This document shows, in pieces, positions 42,921 to 51,251 of a stretch of DNA of 64,000 bases. The position numbers were made by a program, and so were the translations under genes. Numbering within the stretch: the first letter of the stretch is position 1; each line of letters begins with the position of its first letter. This DNA comes from JALQUL01 sp040382935 (GTDB lineage: Bacteria; Pseudomonadota; Gammaproteobacteria; Burkholderiales; Burkholderiaceae_C), in assembly GCA_040382935.1 (NCBI GenBank), contig JBEIEP010000001.1:122702-186701 (forward strand). The letters are read 5' to 3'. The notes under the pieces were generated by a model. The model worked only from the letters and a program-made list of their open reading frames with translations, had not been told where the DNA came from and ran no database searches.

Positions 42921-43508
42921 ATGACTACCTCGCAAGCACCTTTTGACCTGAGCGTCAATGCCCTGAGACCTTATCTGCTAAGGTACGCACAACTGCAATT
43001 GCGCGATACCTGTAAAGCTGAAGACGCTGTATCAGAAGCCATAGTCGCTGCGCTTTCTAAACCCGATGCCTATGGTGGAAAGTCTGAGCTCAAAACCTAT
43101 TTGGTGGGTATTCTGAAATTCAAAATACTGGACCAATACAGAGCCAACAAGAATTTGGTTTTTGAAGGAGACTGCGCGCCCGATGAACAAGACAGGGCCT
43201 TGGCGACTGAAACCTTTGAACCTGACGGTCACTTTGGCGCGCCCGTGAACTCCTGGCCTAGTCCGTCTGACACGCTGCAATCTAAGCAGTTCTTTCTGGT
43301 GCTAGATACCTGTGTTGAACAGTTGCCGCCCCAGCTATCGCGGATATTTATGATGCGTGAATGGCTAGAGCTGTCCAGCGCAGAAATATGTAAGCAATTG
43401 GACATTTCATCGACTAACCTGCATGTCATGCTTCACCGTGCTCGTATGCGCCTGCGCGTCTGCCTAGAACTGCGGTGGTTTGACAAAGAACCAAAGGGGG
43501 TCACATGA
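42921..43508 (+). CDS. ECF-type RNA polymerase sigma factor
   Basis: A 195-residue alternative sigma factor. Region 2 (about 15-80) shows LLRYAQLQLRDTCKAEDAVSEAIVAAL and the -10-binding YLVGILKFKILDQYR. Region 4 (about 130-185) has QLPPQLSRIFMMREWLELSSAEICKQLDIS and LHVMLHRARMRLR, the helix-turn-helix for the -35. An intervening acidic linker joins them. The ATG at 42921 begins MTTSQAPF; a 17-codon extension is unlikely. The stop overlaps the anti-sigma gene by 4 bases, so the two are coupled. The regulon is unknown. Confidence 0.88.
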   Translation: MTTSQAPFDLSVNALRPYLLRYAQLQLRDTCKAEDAVSEAIVAALSKPDAYGGKSELKTYLVGILKFKILDQYRANKNLVFEGDCAPDEQDRALATETFEPDGHFGAPVNSWPSPSDTLQSKQFFLVLDTCVEQLPPQLSRIFMMREWLELSSAEICKQLDISSTNLHVMLHRARMRLRVCLELRWFDKEPKGVT

Positions 43509-43726
43509 GAATCGGGATGAACTGTGAAGAAGCGGCACGCGTCATTAGCGACTCCCTAGATCGATCGTTGGGAACCGCTGAATGGCTGCAACTCAAGCTA
43601 CATCTTGTGGTTTGCAAGCAATGTCGACACTTTTTGCAACAACTTGAAACAATGCGAACCGTAATGCAACATTGGCGTAGCGCTACGGAAATCCTAGAGG
43701 CAAACGCTCAAGAGAAATCGCACTAA
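43505..43726 (+). CDS. Short zinc-finger anti-sigma factor
   Basis: A 73-residue protein with the ZAS/zf-HC2 pattern His33-x3-Cys37-x2-Cys40 and an upstream Cys7. This zinc fold binds and holds ECF sigma factors. There is no membrane helix, so it would be cytoplasmic, possibly sensing oxidants or zinc through its cysteines. It is translationally coupled to the sigma gene through ATGA. A terminator follows within 20 bases. Such short soluble partners are a recurrent companion of ECF factors in betaproteobacteria, but their signal is usually unknown. Confidence 0.82.
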   Translation: MRIGMNCEEAARVISDSLDRSLGTAEWLQLKLHLVVCKQCRHFLQQLETMRTVMQHWRSATEILEANAQEKSH

Positions 43727-43740
43727 TCAAGCAGACGAAA

Positions 43741-43765
43741 AAAAACCCGATAAATCGGGATTTTT

Positions 43766-43766
<1 letters not shown>
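43741..43766. terminator. Bidirectional intrinsic terminator
   Basis: CCCGAT-AA-ATCGGG (43746-43759) forms a six-pair stem flanked by an A-tract on the left and a T-tract on the right. It can stop plus-strand transcription from the anti-sigma gene and minus-strand transcription of the initiator tRNA, whose 3' end abuts it. Confidence 0.85.
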
Positions 43767-43842
<76 letters not shown>

Positions 43843-43853
43843 TCAAGAGGGTT

Positions 43854-43859
43854 ATTCTA
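43854..43859 (-). promoter_or_regulatory. Possible -10 box for the initiator tRNA
   Basis: TAGAAT on the minus strand, 11 bases before the tRNA 5' end, matches five of six bases of TATAAT. The expected -35 is poor. A perfect palindrome, TATCCTAGGATA (43876-43887), lies where the -35 should be. The tRNA could also be read through from rplQ. Confidence 0.3.
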
Positions 43860-43894
43860 GCACCAAACGGGTGATTATCCTAGGATAGTTCGAA

Positions 43895-44281
43895 TTAAGA
43901 CGCCGAATCCGGGCTTGCTTGCACAGGTCTGTCGACCAATTCCACCAATGCCATGGGTGCGTTATCGCCAACGCGAAAACCCATTTTCAGTATACGTGTG
44001 TAACCGCCTGGGCGGCTCTTAGACAGGGGGCCCAGTACGTTAAACAGTTTGGTAACGCTGTCGCGGCTACGCAAGCGGTTAAACACCAGTCGGCGATTCG
44101 CCAAGGTAGGTTCTTTTGCCAAGGTGATCATTGGCTCAATGACGCGACGCAACTCTTTAGCCTTGGGCAAAGTGGTCTTGATCACCTCGTGCTCAATCAG
44201 CGAGTTCATCATGTTTTGCAACATCGCCAGCCTGTGGGAGCTGGTACGATTCAATTTTCTTAGTCCGTGACCGTGACGCAT
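43895..44281 (-). CDS. rplQ: 50S ribosomal protein L17
   Basis: A 128-residue large-subunit protein near the exit tunnel. The N-terminus MRHGHGLRKLNRTSSHR and the PKAKELRRVIEPMITLAK block are diagnostic. AAGGA lies 7 bases before the ATG. It is the last ribosomal gene of the joined spc-alpha transcript, 89 bases after rpoA, and is followed by the initiator tRNA. The C-terminal tail beyond the core is short and acidic-polar, within the family's range. Confidence 0.96.
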   Translation of the reverse strand: MRHGHGLRKLNRTSSHRLAMLQNMMNSLIEHEVIKTTLPKAKELRRVIEPMITLAKEPTLANRRLVFNRLRSRDSVTKLFNVLGPLSKSRPGGYTRILKMGFRVGDNAPMALVELVDRPVQASPDSAS

Positions 44282-44370
44282 ATTAAGTTCCTTTTTATGA
44301 ATGTCCGGGCAGCCGTATCAGGTACTGCCCATTTGATGAGATCGATAGATGGGTATTCTCAACTTATCTA

Positions 44371-45363
44371 TCAATACTTATCCAAACCCGCTGGGGGCCA
44401 GTTATCCAGCTTCATACCCAGGGTCAGACCACGGGAAGCCAGCACTTCTTTGATTTCATTGAGTGATTTACGGCCTAAGTTAGGCGTTTTGAGCAGTTCA
44501 TTTTCAGAACGCTGAATAAGGTCTCCAATGTAATAAATGTTTTCAGCTTTCAAGCAATTGGCCGAGCGAACCGTGAGTTCAAGCTCATCAACCGGGCGCA
44601 GTAACAACGGCGCAAATTGTTGGGCGCTGCCACGTGGAGCAGGCGAATCAAAGGCAGCCAATTCGCTACCTTCTAGCTGAGCAAATACAGCCAACTGTTC
44701 AACCAAAATCTTGGCTGACATGCGAACCGCTTCCTCAGCGTTCAGTGCACCATTGGTTTCGATCTCCATGACCAGCTTGTCCAGATCAGTGCGCTGTTCA
44801 ACACGTGCACTCTCAACGGTATAGCTCACACGGGAAACCGGTGAAAACGATGCATCCAGCACGATGCGCCCAATGGACTTCATGGGCTCGTCGGCATAGC
44901 GACGAACAGTACCAGGCACATAGCCGCGACCTTTTTCAACCTTGATCTGCATGTCCAGCTTACCGCCGTGCGAAAGGTGCGCAATCACATGACCAGGATT
45001 GATAATTTCAACGTCGTGGGGCGTCTGAATGTCGCCTGCAGTCACAGGACCTTCCCCATCTTTACGCAGACTCAAGGTAACTTCATCGCGGTTGTGCAAC
45101 TTAAACACAACGCCTTTCAGATTGAGCAGCAAATTGACAACGTCTTCTTGCACGCCATCAATCGACGAATACTCATGCAGAACACCAGCGATAGTGGTCT
45201 CTGTAGCGGCATAACCCACCATAGACGACAACAAGACCCGGCGCAGCGCATTGCCTAGGGTATGCCCATAACCACGCTCAAAGGGCTCTAGGGTGACCTT
45301 GGCCTTGTTAACGCCGATTTGCTCTACGTGGATGTTTTTGGGTTTCAATAAATTTGTTTGCAT
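44371..45363 (-). CDS. rpoA: RNA polymerase alpha subunit
   Basis: A 330-residue core RNA polymerase subunit. The N-terminal domain (about 1-235) dimerises and starts enzyme assembly; it shows EPFERGYGHTLGNALRRVLLSS. After a flexible linker (PRGSAQQF), the C-terminal domain (about 250-330) has VRSANCLKAENIYYIGDL and TPNLGRKSLNEIKEVL, which bind UP elements and activators. The length is typical. It lies between rpsD and rplQ, as in the E. coli alpha operon. No disruption is seen. Confidence 0.97.
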   Translation of the reverse strand: MQTNLLKPKNIHVEQIGVNKAKVTLEPFERGYGHTLGNALRRVLLSSMVGYAATETTIAGVLHEYSSIDGVQEDVVNLLLNLKGVVFKLHNRDEVTLSLRKDGEGPVTAGDIQTPHDVEIINPGHVIAHLSHGGKLDMQIKVEKGRGYVPGTVRRYADEPMKSIGRIVLDASFSPVSRVSYTVESARVEQRTDLDKLVMEIETNGALNAEEAVRMSAKILVEQLAVFAQLEGSELAAFDSPAPRGSAQQFAPLLLRPVDELELTVRSANCLKAENIYYIGDLIQRSENELLKTPNLGRKSLNEIKEVLASRGLTLGMKLDNWPPAGLDKY

Positions 45364-45471
45364 ATAGTCTTCCTCTCAATACCCTCGGTTCGTTACACCG
45401 GTAAGGCTGGTGAAGCGCCGATTCAGCAGTGCCCTGCTAAAAAGGAACCCATTCAAACGAAACCAATCAGA

Positions 45472-46095
45472 TTAGCGCGAATACATCTCAACGATCAACG
45501 ACTCGTTGACATCCGACGCAAACTCGTCACGGTCAGGAGCTTTCTTAAACACCCCTTCGACCTTTTCAACATTCACATCAACCCACGAAGGTAGACCCAG
45601 TTGTTGTGCCAATTGCAAGGCTTCTACAACGCGGTTTTGCTTCTTGGATTTCTCGCGCACCGCCACCACATCGCCCACTTTAACTTGATAGGACGGAATG
45701 TTAAGGTAATGGCCATTAACGGTAATAGCCTTGTGCGACACCAATTGACGCGCCTCAGCACGAGTAGAGCCAAAGCCCATGCGGTACACCACGTTGTCCA
45801 AACGACTTTCTAACAACATCAACAGGTTGGCACCCGTGTTGCCCTTGATCTGGTCGGCTTGAGCAAAGTAGCGACGAAACTGCCGCTCCAACACACCGTA
45901 CATACGCTTGACTTTTTGCTTTTCGCGCAACTGCAAGCCAAAATCAGACGTACGTGCACCAGAGGTGCGGCCATGCTGACCTGGTTTGGAATCAAATTTT
46001 GCCTTGTCGCCAATGGCGCGTCGCGCGCTTTTCAGAAACAGGTCAGTGCCTTCACGGCGGGATAGTTTGGCCTTAGGGCCTAGATAACGTGCCAC
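45472..46095 (-). CDS. rpsD: 30S ribosomal protein S4
   Basis: A 207-residue primary 16S rRNA-binding protein. It starts with GTG (MARYLGPKAKLSRREG) after AAAGGAAAA. The S4 RNA-binding domain covers about 95-160, with RLDNVVYRMGFGSTRAEARQLVSHKAI. The N-terminal zinc-type cysteines are absent, so it is the cysteine-free form. In E. coli S4 represses its own alpha operon by binding the leader message; whether that happens here is not shown. It sits between rpsK and rpoA. Confidence 0.96.
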   Translation of the reverse strand: MARYLGPKAKLSRREGTDLFLKSARRAIGDKAKFDSKPGQHGRTSGARTSDFGLQLREKQKVKRMYGVLERQFRRYFAQADQIKGNTGANLLMLLESRLDNVVYRMGFGSTRAEARQLVSHKAITVNGHYLNIPSYQVKVGDVVAVREKSKKQNRVVEALQLAQQLGLPSWVDVNVEKVEGVFKKAPDRDEFASDVNESLIVEMYSR

Positions 46096-46184
46096 GGTGT
46101 TTTCCTTTAAAAATGAACTGCTGCCGATTCAACGACAGGAGCCAGCGAGCGCAAGCGCCCACTGGCAGTGGGCTTTTTGGAAGA

Positions 46185-46589
46185 TTAAATACGGCGACGC
46201 TTTTGAGGGCGGCAACCGTTGTGCGGGACTGGTGTCACGTCAGAGATAGACGTGATACGAATTCCCAAAGAACCAAGTGCGCGGACCGACGATTCACGGC
46301 CTGGACCTGGACCTTTGATCTCTACATCAAGGTTTTTGATACCCTGTTCAATCGCTGCACGACCAGCCACTTCGGAGGCCACCTGCGCAGCGAATGGAGT
46401 GGATTTACGCGAACCCTTGAATCCTTGACCACCCGAAGAGGCCCAGGACAAAGAGTTGCCTTGGCGATCGGTAATGGTGATGATGGTGTTGTTAAACGAC
46501 GCATGCACGTGTGCGATGCCATCGGCAACGTTCTTGCGAACTTTTTTACGAACACGCTGGGACGCGCTATTGCTGGGAGCTTTTGCCAT
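46185..46589 (-). CDS. rpsK: 30S ribosomal protein S11
   Basis: A 134-residue small-subunit platform protein that contacts the messenger RNA path near the E site. Diagnostic segments are NVADGIAHVHASFNNTIITI and the C-terminal HNGCRPQKRRRI. The length is slightly above the usual 129, owing to a short N-terminal extension of Ala, Ser and Lys/Arg residues. It lies 20 bases after rpsM and 89 bases before rpsD. It forms part of the alpha-operon section. Confidence 0.96.
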   Translation of the reverse strand: MAKAPSNSASQRVRKKVRKNVADGIAHVHASFNNTIITITDRQGNSLSWASSGGQGFKGSRKSTPFAAQVASEVAGRAAIEQGIKNLDVEIKGPGPGRESSVRALGSLGIRITSISDVTPVPHNGCRPQKRRRI

Positions 46590-46609
46590 ATTCTGATTCT
46601 CGCAACTAA

Positions 46610-46975
46610 TTATTTCTTCAAGGCTTGGGCTGCACGACGCGGCCCTTTACGGGTTCTGGCATTGGTGCGTGTGCGCTGACCCCGAACAGGCAGGCCACGA
46701 CGATGCCGAAAACCACGGTAACAACCGATGTCAATGAGACGCTTGATACTCATTGTGGTTTCACGGCGAAGATCACCCTCAATGGTAAACAAAGCGATTT
46801 GATCGCGGATTTTCTCTTGATCCGAATCAGTCAAATCTTTGACCTTTTTGGAATAAGGAATGCCACAGGCCTCGCATATCTTGCGTGCCCGGGTCCGACC
46901 GATACCAAAAATCGCGGTCAAACCGATCTCAGCATGTTGGTGCTGAGGGATGTTAATACCTGCTATACGTGCCAT
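46610..46975 (-). CDS. rpsM: 30S ribosomal protein S13
   Basis: A 121-residue protein of the 30S head that bridges to the 50S subunit and the P-site tRNA. It shows MARIAGINIPQHQHAEIGL, the helix-two-turn-helix GIGRTRARKICEACG, and the basic tail RTRTNARTRKGPRRA that reaches the tRNA. The length is normal. The gene lies 25 bases downstream of rpmJ. In E. coli rpsM opens the alpha operon; here it continues directly from spc genes. Confidence 0.96.
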   Translation of the reverse strand: MARIAGINIPQHQHAEIGLTAIFGIGRTRARKICEACGIPYSKKVKDLTDSDQEKIRDQIALFTIEGDLRRETTMSIKRLIDIGCYRGFRHRRGLPVRGQRTRTNARTRKGPRRAAQALKK

Positions 46976-47000
46976 TTGCGTCCTTCAAATATCTGAGTCA

Positions 47001-47114
47001 TTAACCTTGGCGCTGCTTATGGCGTGGATCTGTACAGATCACACGCACCACGCCTTTGCGGCGAATAATCTTGCAGTTGCGGCAAATTTTCTTTACCGAA
47101 GCCGAAACTTTCAT
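47001..47114 (-). CDS. rpmJ: 50S ribosomal protein L36
   Basis: A 37-residue zinc-binding protein, too short for routine gene calling but unmistakable. Its sequence starts MKVSASVKKICRNCK and ends TDPRHKQRQG. Zinc ligands are Cys11, Cys14, Cys27 and His32, so this is the zinc-containing (C+) form. It sits between infA and rpsM, the classical position at the spc-alpha junction. A GGGAG ribosome site precedes the ATG. Confidence 0.95.
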   Translation of the reverse strand: MKVSASVKKICRNCKIIRRKGVVRVICTDPRHKQRQG

Positions 47115-47152
47115 AATTTACTCCCAATAAACGAGTGGTCTGTTTGCGCCAA

Positions 47153-47371
47153 TTACTTTGCGCGAAACACGATTCTTGCCCTACTAAGGTCATAAGGCGT
47201 TAGCTCTACCGTCACCTTATCACCCGGAAGAATGCGAATGTAATGCATACGCATTTTTCCTGAAATATGCCCTAAAACGACATGATCGTTTTCAAGTTTG
47301 ACCCTAAAGGTCGCGTTAGGAAGGTTCTCAAGAACCTCACCCTGCATCTGAATAACATCGTCCTTGGACAT
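47153..47371 (-). CDS. infA: Translation initiation factor IF-1
   Basis: A 72-residue OB-fold factor that binds the ribosomal A site during initiation. It matches the family over its whole length: IQMQGEVLENLPNATFRVKLEN, GHISGKMRMHYIRILPGDKV and the C-terminal TPYDLSRARIVFRAK. The gene lies between secY and rpmJ. This position, within the spc-alpha cluster, is common in betaproteobacteria, whereas E. coli keeps infA elsewhere. The start ATG follows the secY stop by 13 bases. Confidence 0.95.
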   Translation of the reverse strand: MSKDDVIQMQGEVLENLPNATFRVKLENDHVVLGHISGKMRMHYIRILPGDKVTVELTPYDLSRARIVFRAK

Positions 47372-47384
47372 CCGTTGAAGCCCT

Positions 47385-48698
47385 TTAATTCGTTTTGAAA
47401 TTAGCTTTTTTAAGCAAGGACTCGTACTGCTGCGACATCATGTGATTTTGTACCTGCGCCATGAAATCCATAGTGACCACTACGATGATCAACAACGATG
47501 TCCCGCCGAAATAAAACGGCACGTTGTATTTGAGGATCAAAAACTCAGGTAACAAACATACGACAGTGATGTAGATAGCGCCGACGAAAGTCAGACGGAG
47601 CAGTATTTTATCCAGGTATTTAGCTGTTTGGTCGCCAGGACGGATACCGGGAACAAATGCACCACTTTTCTTAAGGTTGTCAGCCGTTTCCCTGCTGTTA
47701 AACACCAACGCAGTATAGAAAAAGCAGAAAAACACAATCATGGCCGCGTACAACATCACATATAGCGGTTGACCCGGGGACAATGCCGAAGCAACATCCT
47801 TCAGACCTCGTTGAAACCAAGTATCTCCGGTGCTAAACCATCCCACAACAGTGGCTGGCAGCAAAATAATAGAAGAGGCAAAAATAGGGGGGATTACACC
47901 GGCCATGTTTAGTTTCAAAGGCAGGTGAGAGGACTGACCACCCATCACTTTGTTACCCACTTGGCGCCTAGCGTAATTGACCAGTATCTTGCGCTGACCG
48001 CGCTCAATGAACACCACCGCATAGGTCACTGCCACCACCAAAATGACAATCAGTAGCGCAATCAGCGGATTCATCGCACCGGTGTTGACCAATTCCAAAA
48101 GCCCCGCTACTGCAGACGGTAAACCCGCAACAATGCCTGCAAAAATGATGATGGAAATTCCGTTACCTAACCCGCGCTCGGTGATTTGTTCACCCAACCA
48201 CATCAAGAACATGGTCCCGGCAGTCAGGCTAACCACAGTTGCCATGCGAAACCCCATCCCCGGATCTAACACCAAGCCCGGCGTACTTTCCAATGCCACG
48301 GCGATGCCCAAGGACTGAAACAATGCCAACCCCACTGTTCCATAACGGGTGTACTGGGTGATCTTGCGCCTGCCAGCTTCACCTTCCTTTTTCAGCTGCT
48401 CGAAGCTGGGCACCACATAGCCCAACAGCTGCATGATGATCGAAGCTGAGATATAGGGCATGATGCCCAAGGCGAAAAGCGAGAAACGTGACAAGGCTCC
48501 ACCCGAAAACATGTTGAACATGTTCAAGAGTCCACCAGACTGATTGTTAAACAGACTGGACAACTGGTCAGGGTCAATTCCTGGAACAGGAATATGCGTC
48601 CCCAAACGGTAGACAAACAAAGCCCCGAGCAAAAACAACAGGCGATTTCTCAACTCGCCTGATTTACCCGATGCTAATGTTTTGTTAGAAGTCGCCAC
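47385..48698 (-). CDS. secY: Protein translocase subunit SecY
   Basis: The channel-forming subunit of the Sec translocon in the inner membrane, 437 residues with ten predicted helices. Conserved segments include RLGTHIPVPGID in the N-terminal part, the plug and pore region near GGALSRFSLFALGIMPYISASI, and the cytoplasmic loop MGGQSSHLPLKLNMAGVIP. GDQTAKYLDKILLRLTFVGA lies in the last large loop, which meets SecA and the ribosome. It follows rplO by 24 bases, as in the standard spc operon. Confidence 0.97.
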   Translation of the reverse strand: MATSNKTLASGKSGELRNRLLFLLGALFVYRLGTHIPVPGIDPDQLSSLFNNQSGGLLNMFNMFSGGALSRFSLFALGIMPYISASIIMQLLGYVVPSFEQLKKEGEAGRRKITQYTRYGTVGLALFQSLGIAVALESTPGLVLDPGMGFRMATVVSLTAGTMFLMWLGEQITERGLGNGISIIIFAGIVAGLPSAVAGLLELVNTGAMNPLIALLIVILVVAVTYAVVFIERGQRKILVNYARRQVGNKVMGGQSSHLPLKLNMAGVIPPIFASSIILLPATVVGWFSTGDTWFQRGLKDVASALSPGQPLYVMLYAAMIVFFCFFYTALVFNSRETADNLKKSGAFVPGIRPGDQTAKYLDKILLRLTFVGAIYITVVCLLPEFLILKYNVPFYFGGTSLLIIVVVTMDFMAQVQNHMMSQQYESLLKKANFKTN

Positions 48699-48722
48699 AA
48701 AAATCCTTGCTACAGTCTAAAC

Positions 48723-49154
48723 TTAGGCGACCGAGCCGCCAGCCGCTTCGATCGCAGCTTTGGCACCGGCAGTTGCCCCAATTCCATTGAGCTGATAGGC
48801 TTTATCGACAGAACCGGTTTTAATGACCTTGACAGTCTTGGACATTTCACCAACCAAACCCGCTGCTTTAAGGCTTAGTAGATCAATGCTGCCAACATCC
48901 AGACTGTTCAAGTCGCTAAGGGTAATTTCAGCGTTGAATTGCAGTTGTTGCGATTTAAATCCACGTTTAGGCAAACGCCGTTGCAAGGGCATCTGACCGC
49001 CCTCAAAACCTACTTTGTGATAACCGCCCGTGCGAGATTTTTGCCCTTTATGGCCTCGGCCTGCGGTCTTACCCAACCCCGAACCGATACCGCGACCAAC
49101 ACGCCTCTTGGCATGCTTGGCGCCTGCTGCAGGCTTAATGCTGTTTAGTTCCAT
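48723..49154 (-). CDS. rplO: 50S ribosomal protein L15
   Basis: A 143-residue late-assembly protein of the 50S subunit. The glycine- and arginine-rich N-terminus KRRVGRGIGSGLGKTAGRGHKGQ is diagnostic and threads into 23S rRNA. The C-terminal globular domain (about 70-143) includes GVKVIKTG-like VKVIKTGSVDKAYQLNG. It lies between rpmD (9-base gap) and secY in the spc order. A GAGG-type ribosome site precedes the ATG. No abnormality was seen. Confidence 0.96.
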   Translation of the reverse strand: MELNSIKPAAGAKHAKRRVGRGIGSGLGKTAGRGHKGQKSRTGGYHKVGFEGGQMPLQRRLPKRGFKSQQLQFNAEITLSDLNSLDVGSIDLLSLKAAGLVGEMSKTVKVIKTGSVDKAYQLNGIGATAGAKAAIEAAGGSVA

Positions 49155-49163
49155 ATTTGCCTC

Positions 49164-49346
49164 TTAAAGCACCTTGACCAGATAACTGATCTTGTTAATC
49201 ATGCCGCGTACGGCAGGTGTGTCTTCCAATTGCTTAACGCTGTTTAGTTTACGCAGCCCAAGGCCACGTACGGTGTCGCGATGATCGCGCTTGCAGCCAA
49301 TAGGGCTACGCACCAGTTGAACAGTTACAGTTGCCTGTTGTGTCAT
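49164..49346 (-). CDS. rpmD: 50S ribosomal protein L30
   Basis: A 60-residue protein with a ferredoxin-like fold. The core VQLVRSPIGCKRDHRDTVRGLGL and RGMINKISYLVKV match L30 throughout. AGAGGA lies about 7 bases before the ATG at 49346, which fixes the start; a TTG 2 codons earlier is not needed. It is 12 bases after rpsE and 9 bases before rplO. L30 is missing in some bacterial lineages, so its presence is a useful positive call. Confidence 0.94.
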   Translation of the reverse strand: MTQQATVTVQLVRSPIGCKRDHRDTVRGLGLRKLNSVKQLEDTPAVRGMINKISYLVKVL

Positions 49347-49358
49347 GATCAAATCCTC

Positions 49359-49883
49359 TCAGGCCAAAATATCTTCAACGCTTTTGCCGCGTTTGGCAGC
49401 CACTTCTGAAGCGGTGGTGGACCGCCGCAGTGCATCCAATGTTGCCCTGACCATGTTGTAGGGGTTGGACGAACCGTGGCTCTTCGCGACCACATCGGTA
49501 ATCCCCACCACCTCAAACACGGCACGCATAGGACCACCAGCAATAATTCCGGTTCCTTTAGGAGCGGGCGACATCATCACCTGCGCAGCGCCATGCTGGC
49601 CCAACACCGTGTGATGCAGGGTACCATTCTTCAGGCTGACTTTGAAAAGCCGACGACGGGCTTCTTCCATCGCCTTTTGAACGGCAGAAGGCACCTCTTT
49701 GGATTTACCCTTACCCATGCCGATACGACCGTCACCATCGCCCACTACAGTAAGTGCGGCGAATCCCAAAATACGACCGCCTTTCACCACTTTTGTGACG
49801 CGGTTGATACCGATCATCTTTTCGCGCAGACCGTCTTCAGGACCCTCGGTCTTACCCTGCATTTTTGCTTGAACTTTTGCCAT
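49359..49883 (-). CDS. rpsE: 30S ribosomal protein S5
   Basis: A 174-residue small-subunit protein involved in decoding accuracy and helicase activity at the mRNA entry site. The double-stranded RNA-binding-like domain contains MIGINRVTKVVKGGRILGFAAL and GDGDGRIGMGKGKSKEVP. The C-terminal domain has GTGIIAGGPMRAVFEVVGI. It lies between rplR (17-base gap) and rpmD. An N-terminal extension of about ten polar residues is common in betaproteobacteria. Confidence 0.96.
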   Translation of the reverse strand: MAKVQAKMQGKTEGPEDGLREKMIGINRVTKVVKGGRILGFAALTVVGDGDGRIGMGKGKSKEVPSAVQKAMEEARRRLFKVSLKNGTLHHTVLGQHGAAQVMMSPAPKGTGIIAGGPMRAVFEVVGITDVVAKSHGSSNPYNMVRATLDALRRSTTASEVAAKRGKSVEDILA

Positions 49884-49900
49884 AACTTTTTCCAGTCTGA

Positions 49901-50266
49901 TCAGAATTGCAAACCAGCTTCACGAGCCGCTTCGGCCAGCGCCTTGACTCGCCCGTGGTACGCAAACCCAGCACGGTCAAAAGCGACTTTCTCGATTCCA
50001 GCGGCCTTGGCCTTCTCTGCAATCGCCTTGCCTACCATCTGCGCCGCGCCGGTTGTTGCCCCTTTTCCCGAGCCTCCCAAGCTGGCACGCATCTCAGCAG
50101 ACACAGTGGAAACAGTGGCCACGACGCTTGCACCGTCGCCAGAAATTACGCTGGCGTAAATATGCAAATTGGTACGATTGACGGTAAGACGTGCGATGCC
50201 TTGTTGCGCGATGCGAATGCGGGTTTGACGTGCCCGACGTAGGCGCTGCTCTTTCTTGGTTAACAT
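49901..50266 (-). CDS. rplR: 50S ribosomal protein L18
   Basis: A 121-residue 5S rRNA-binding protein. The basic N-terminus RRARQTRIRIAQQGIARLTV and the conserved C-terminal DRAGFAYHGRVKALAEAAREAGL are diagnostic. It forms the 5S ribonucleoprotein with L5, encoded upstream, and L25. The gene is 11 bases after rplF and 17 bases before rpsE. The length is near the family norm of 117. Confidence 0.96.
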   Translation of the reverse strand: MLTKKEQRLRRARQTRIRIAQQGIARLTVNRTNLHIYASVISGDGASVVATVSTVSAEMRASLGGSGKGATTGAAQMVGKAIAEKAKAAGIEKVAFDRAGFAYHGRVKALAEAAREAGLQF

Positions 50267-50277
50267 GATGCAGATCC

Positions 50278-50811
50278 TTATTTCTTCTTGGTCTCTTTGA
50301 GAGAAATTTTCTCGTCCGAATAACGGATACCCTTGCCCTTGTAAGGCTCCGGGGGACGAATGGCCCGGATCTCTGCTGCAATTTGCCCGACCTGCTGACG
50401 ATCGGCACCTTTGACGACGATCTCCGTCTGCGAAGGTGTTTCTACCCGAATACCAGCTGGCATTTGTTTATTGACGGGATGGGAAAAGCCAATCGCGAGA
50501 TTGAGCTTGTCACCACTGGCTTGCGCACGAAAACCGACACCGACCAGGTTAAGTTTTTTCTCAAAACCTTTGGTCACGCCGTTGACCATGTTGTTGACCA
50601 ATTGACGCATGGTACCAGCCATTGCATCCGACTCACGGGATTCATTGACAGGAACAAAGGTCAAGGTACCGTTGTCATCCGACAACTGAACCATGGTATT
50701 CATAGGCATGGACAGTTGACCACCCGCGCCTTTTACATTGATGTGGCCCGCTTCAAAAGCAACCTGCACACCTGCCGGTACAACGACCGGAATTTTTCCA
50801 ATACGTGACAT
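50278..50811 (-). CDS. rplF: 50S ribosomal protein L6
   Basis: A 177-residue protein made of two similar alpha/beta domains near the factor-binding site of the 50S subunit. The start MSRIGKIPVVVPAGVQV, the linker LVGVGFRAQ and the C-terminal RPPEPYKGKGIRYSDE are typical. The ATG is preceded by GAGGAGT. It sits between rpsH (26-base gap) and rplR. The length equals that of E. coli L6. Confidence 0.96.
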   Translation of the reverse strand: MSRIGKIPVVVPAGVQVAFEAGHINVKGAGGQLSMPMNTMVQLSDDNGTLTFVPVNESRESDAMAGTMRQLVNNMVNGVTKGFEKKLNLVGVGFRAQASGDKLNLAIGFSHPVNKQMPAGIRVETPSQTEIVVKGADRQQVGQIAAEIRAIRPPEPYKGKGIRYSDEKISLKETKKK

Positions 50812-50837
50812 CTTAAATACTCCTCAATGCCACTCAA

Positions 50838-51233
50838 TCAAGCGACGTAGCACAAGACTTCGCCACCCACACCGACAGCCCGCGCCTTGCGGTCCGTCAT
50901 GACGCCTTTCGGCGTGGTGACAATTGCAACACCCAAGCCATTCATCACTTGAGGGATCGCATCGTGGCCTTTGTAAATACGCAGACCAGGCCGTGAAACC
51001 CGTTCAATGCGCTCAATAACCGGCCGACCGGCGTAGTACTTCAGCGCTATTTCCAGCTCTGATTTACCACCTTCGGTGCTGACCTTAAAATTTTCGATAT
51101 AGCCCTCGTCCTTCAGTACTTGGGCGATTGCAACTTTGACTTTCGAAGACGACACAGAAACGGTTGTCTTTGCAACCATTTGCGCGTTGCGAATCCTGGT
51201 CAAGAGATCGGCAATAGGGTCACTCATGCTCAT
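50838..51233 (-). CDS. rpsH: 30S ribosomal protein S8
   Basis: A 131-residue primary 16S rRNA-binding protein. It shows MSDPIADLLTRIRNAQ, the central RISRPGLR-like VSRPGLRIY, and the end VGGEVLCYVA. Two nearby ATGs exist: 51233 has the better distance from GGGAGA, but 51227 would give the usual MSDPIAD start. In E. coli S8 represses the spc operon at the rplE message; conservation of that site was not examined. It lies between rpsN and rplF. Confidence 0.96.
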   Translation of the reverse strand: MSMSDPIADLLTRIRNAQMVAKTTVSVSSSKVKVAIAQVLKDEGYIENFKVSTEGGKSELEIALKYYAGRPVIERIERVSRPGLRIYKGHDAIPQVMNGLGVAIVTTPKGVMTDRKARAVGVGGEVLCYVA

Positions 51234-51251
51234 ATATATTCTCCCGTCCTA

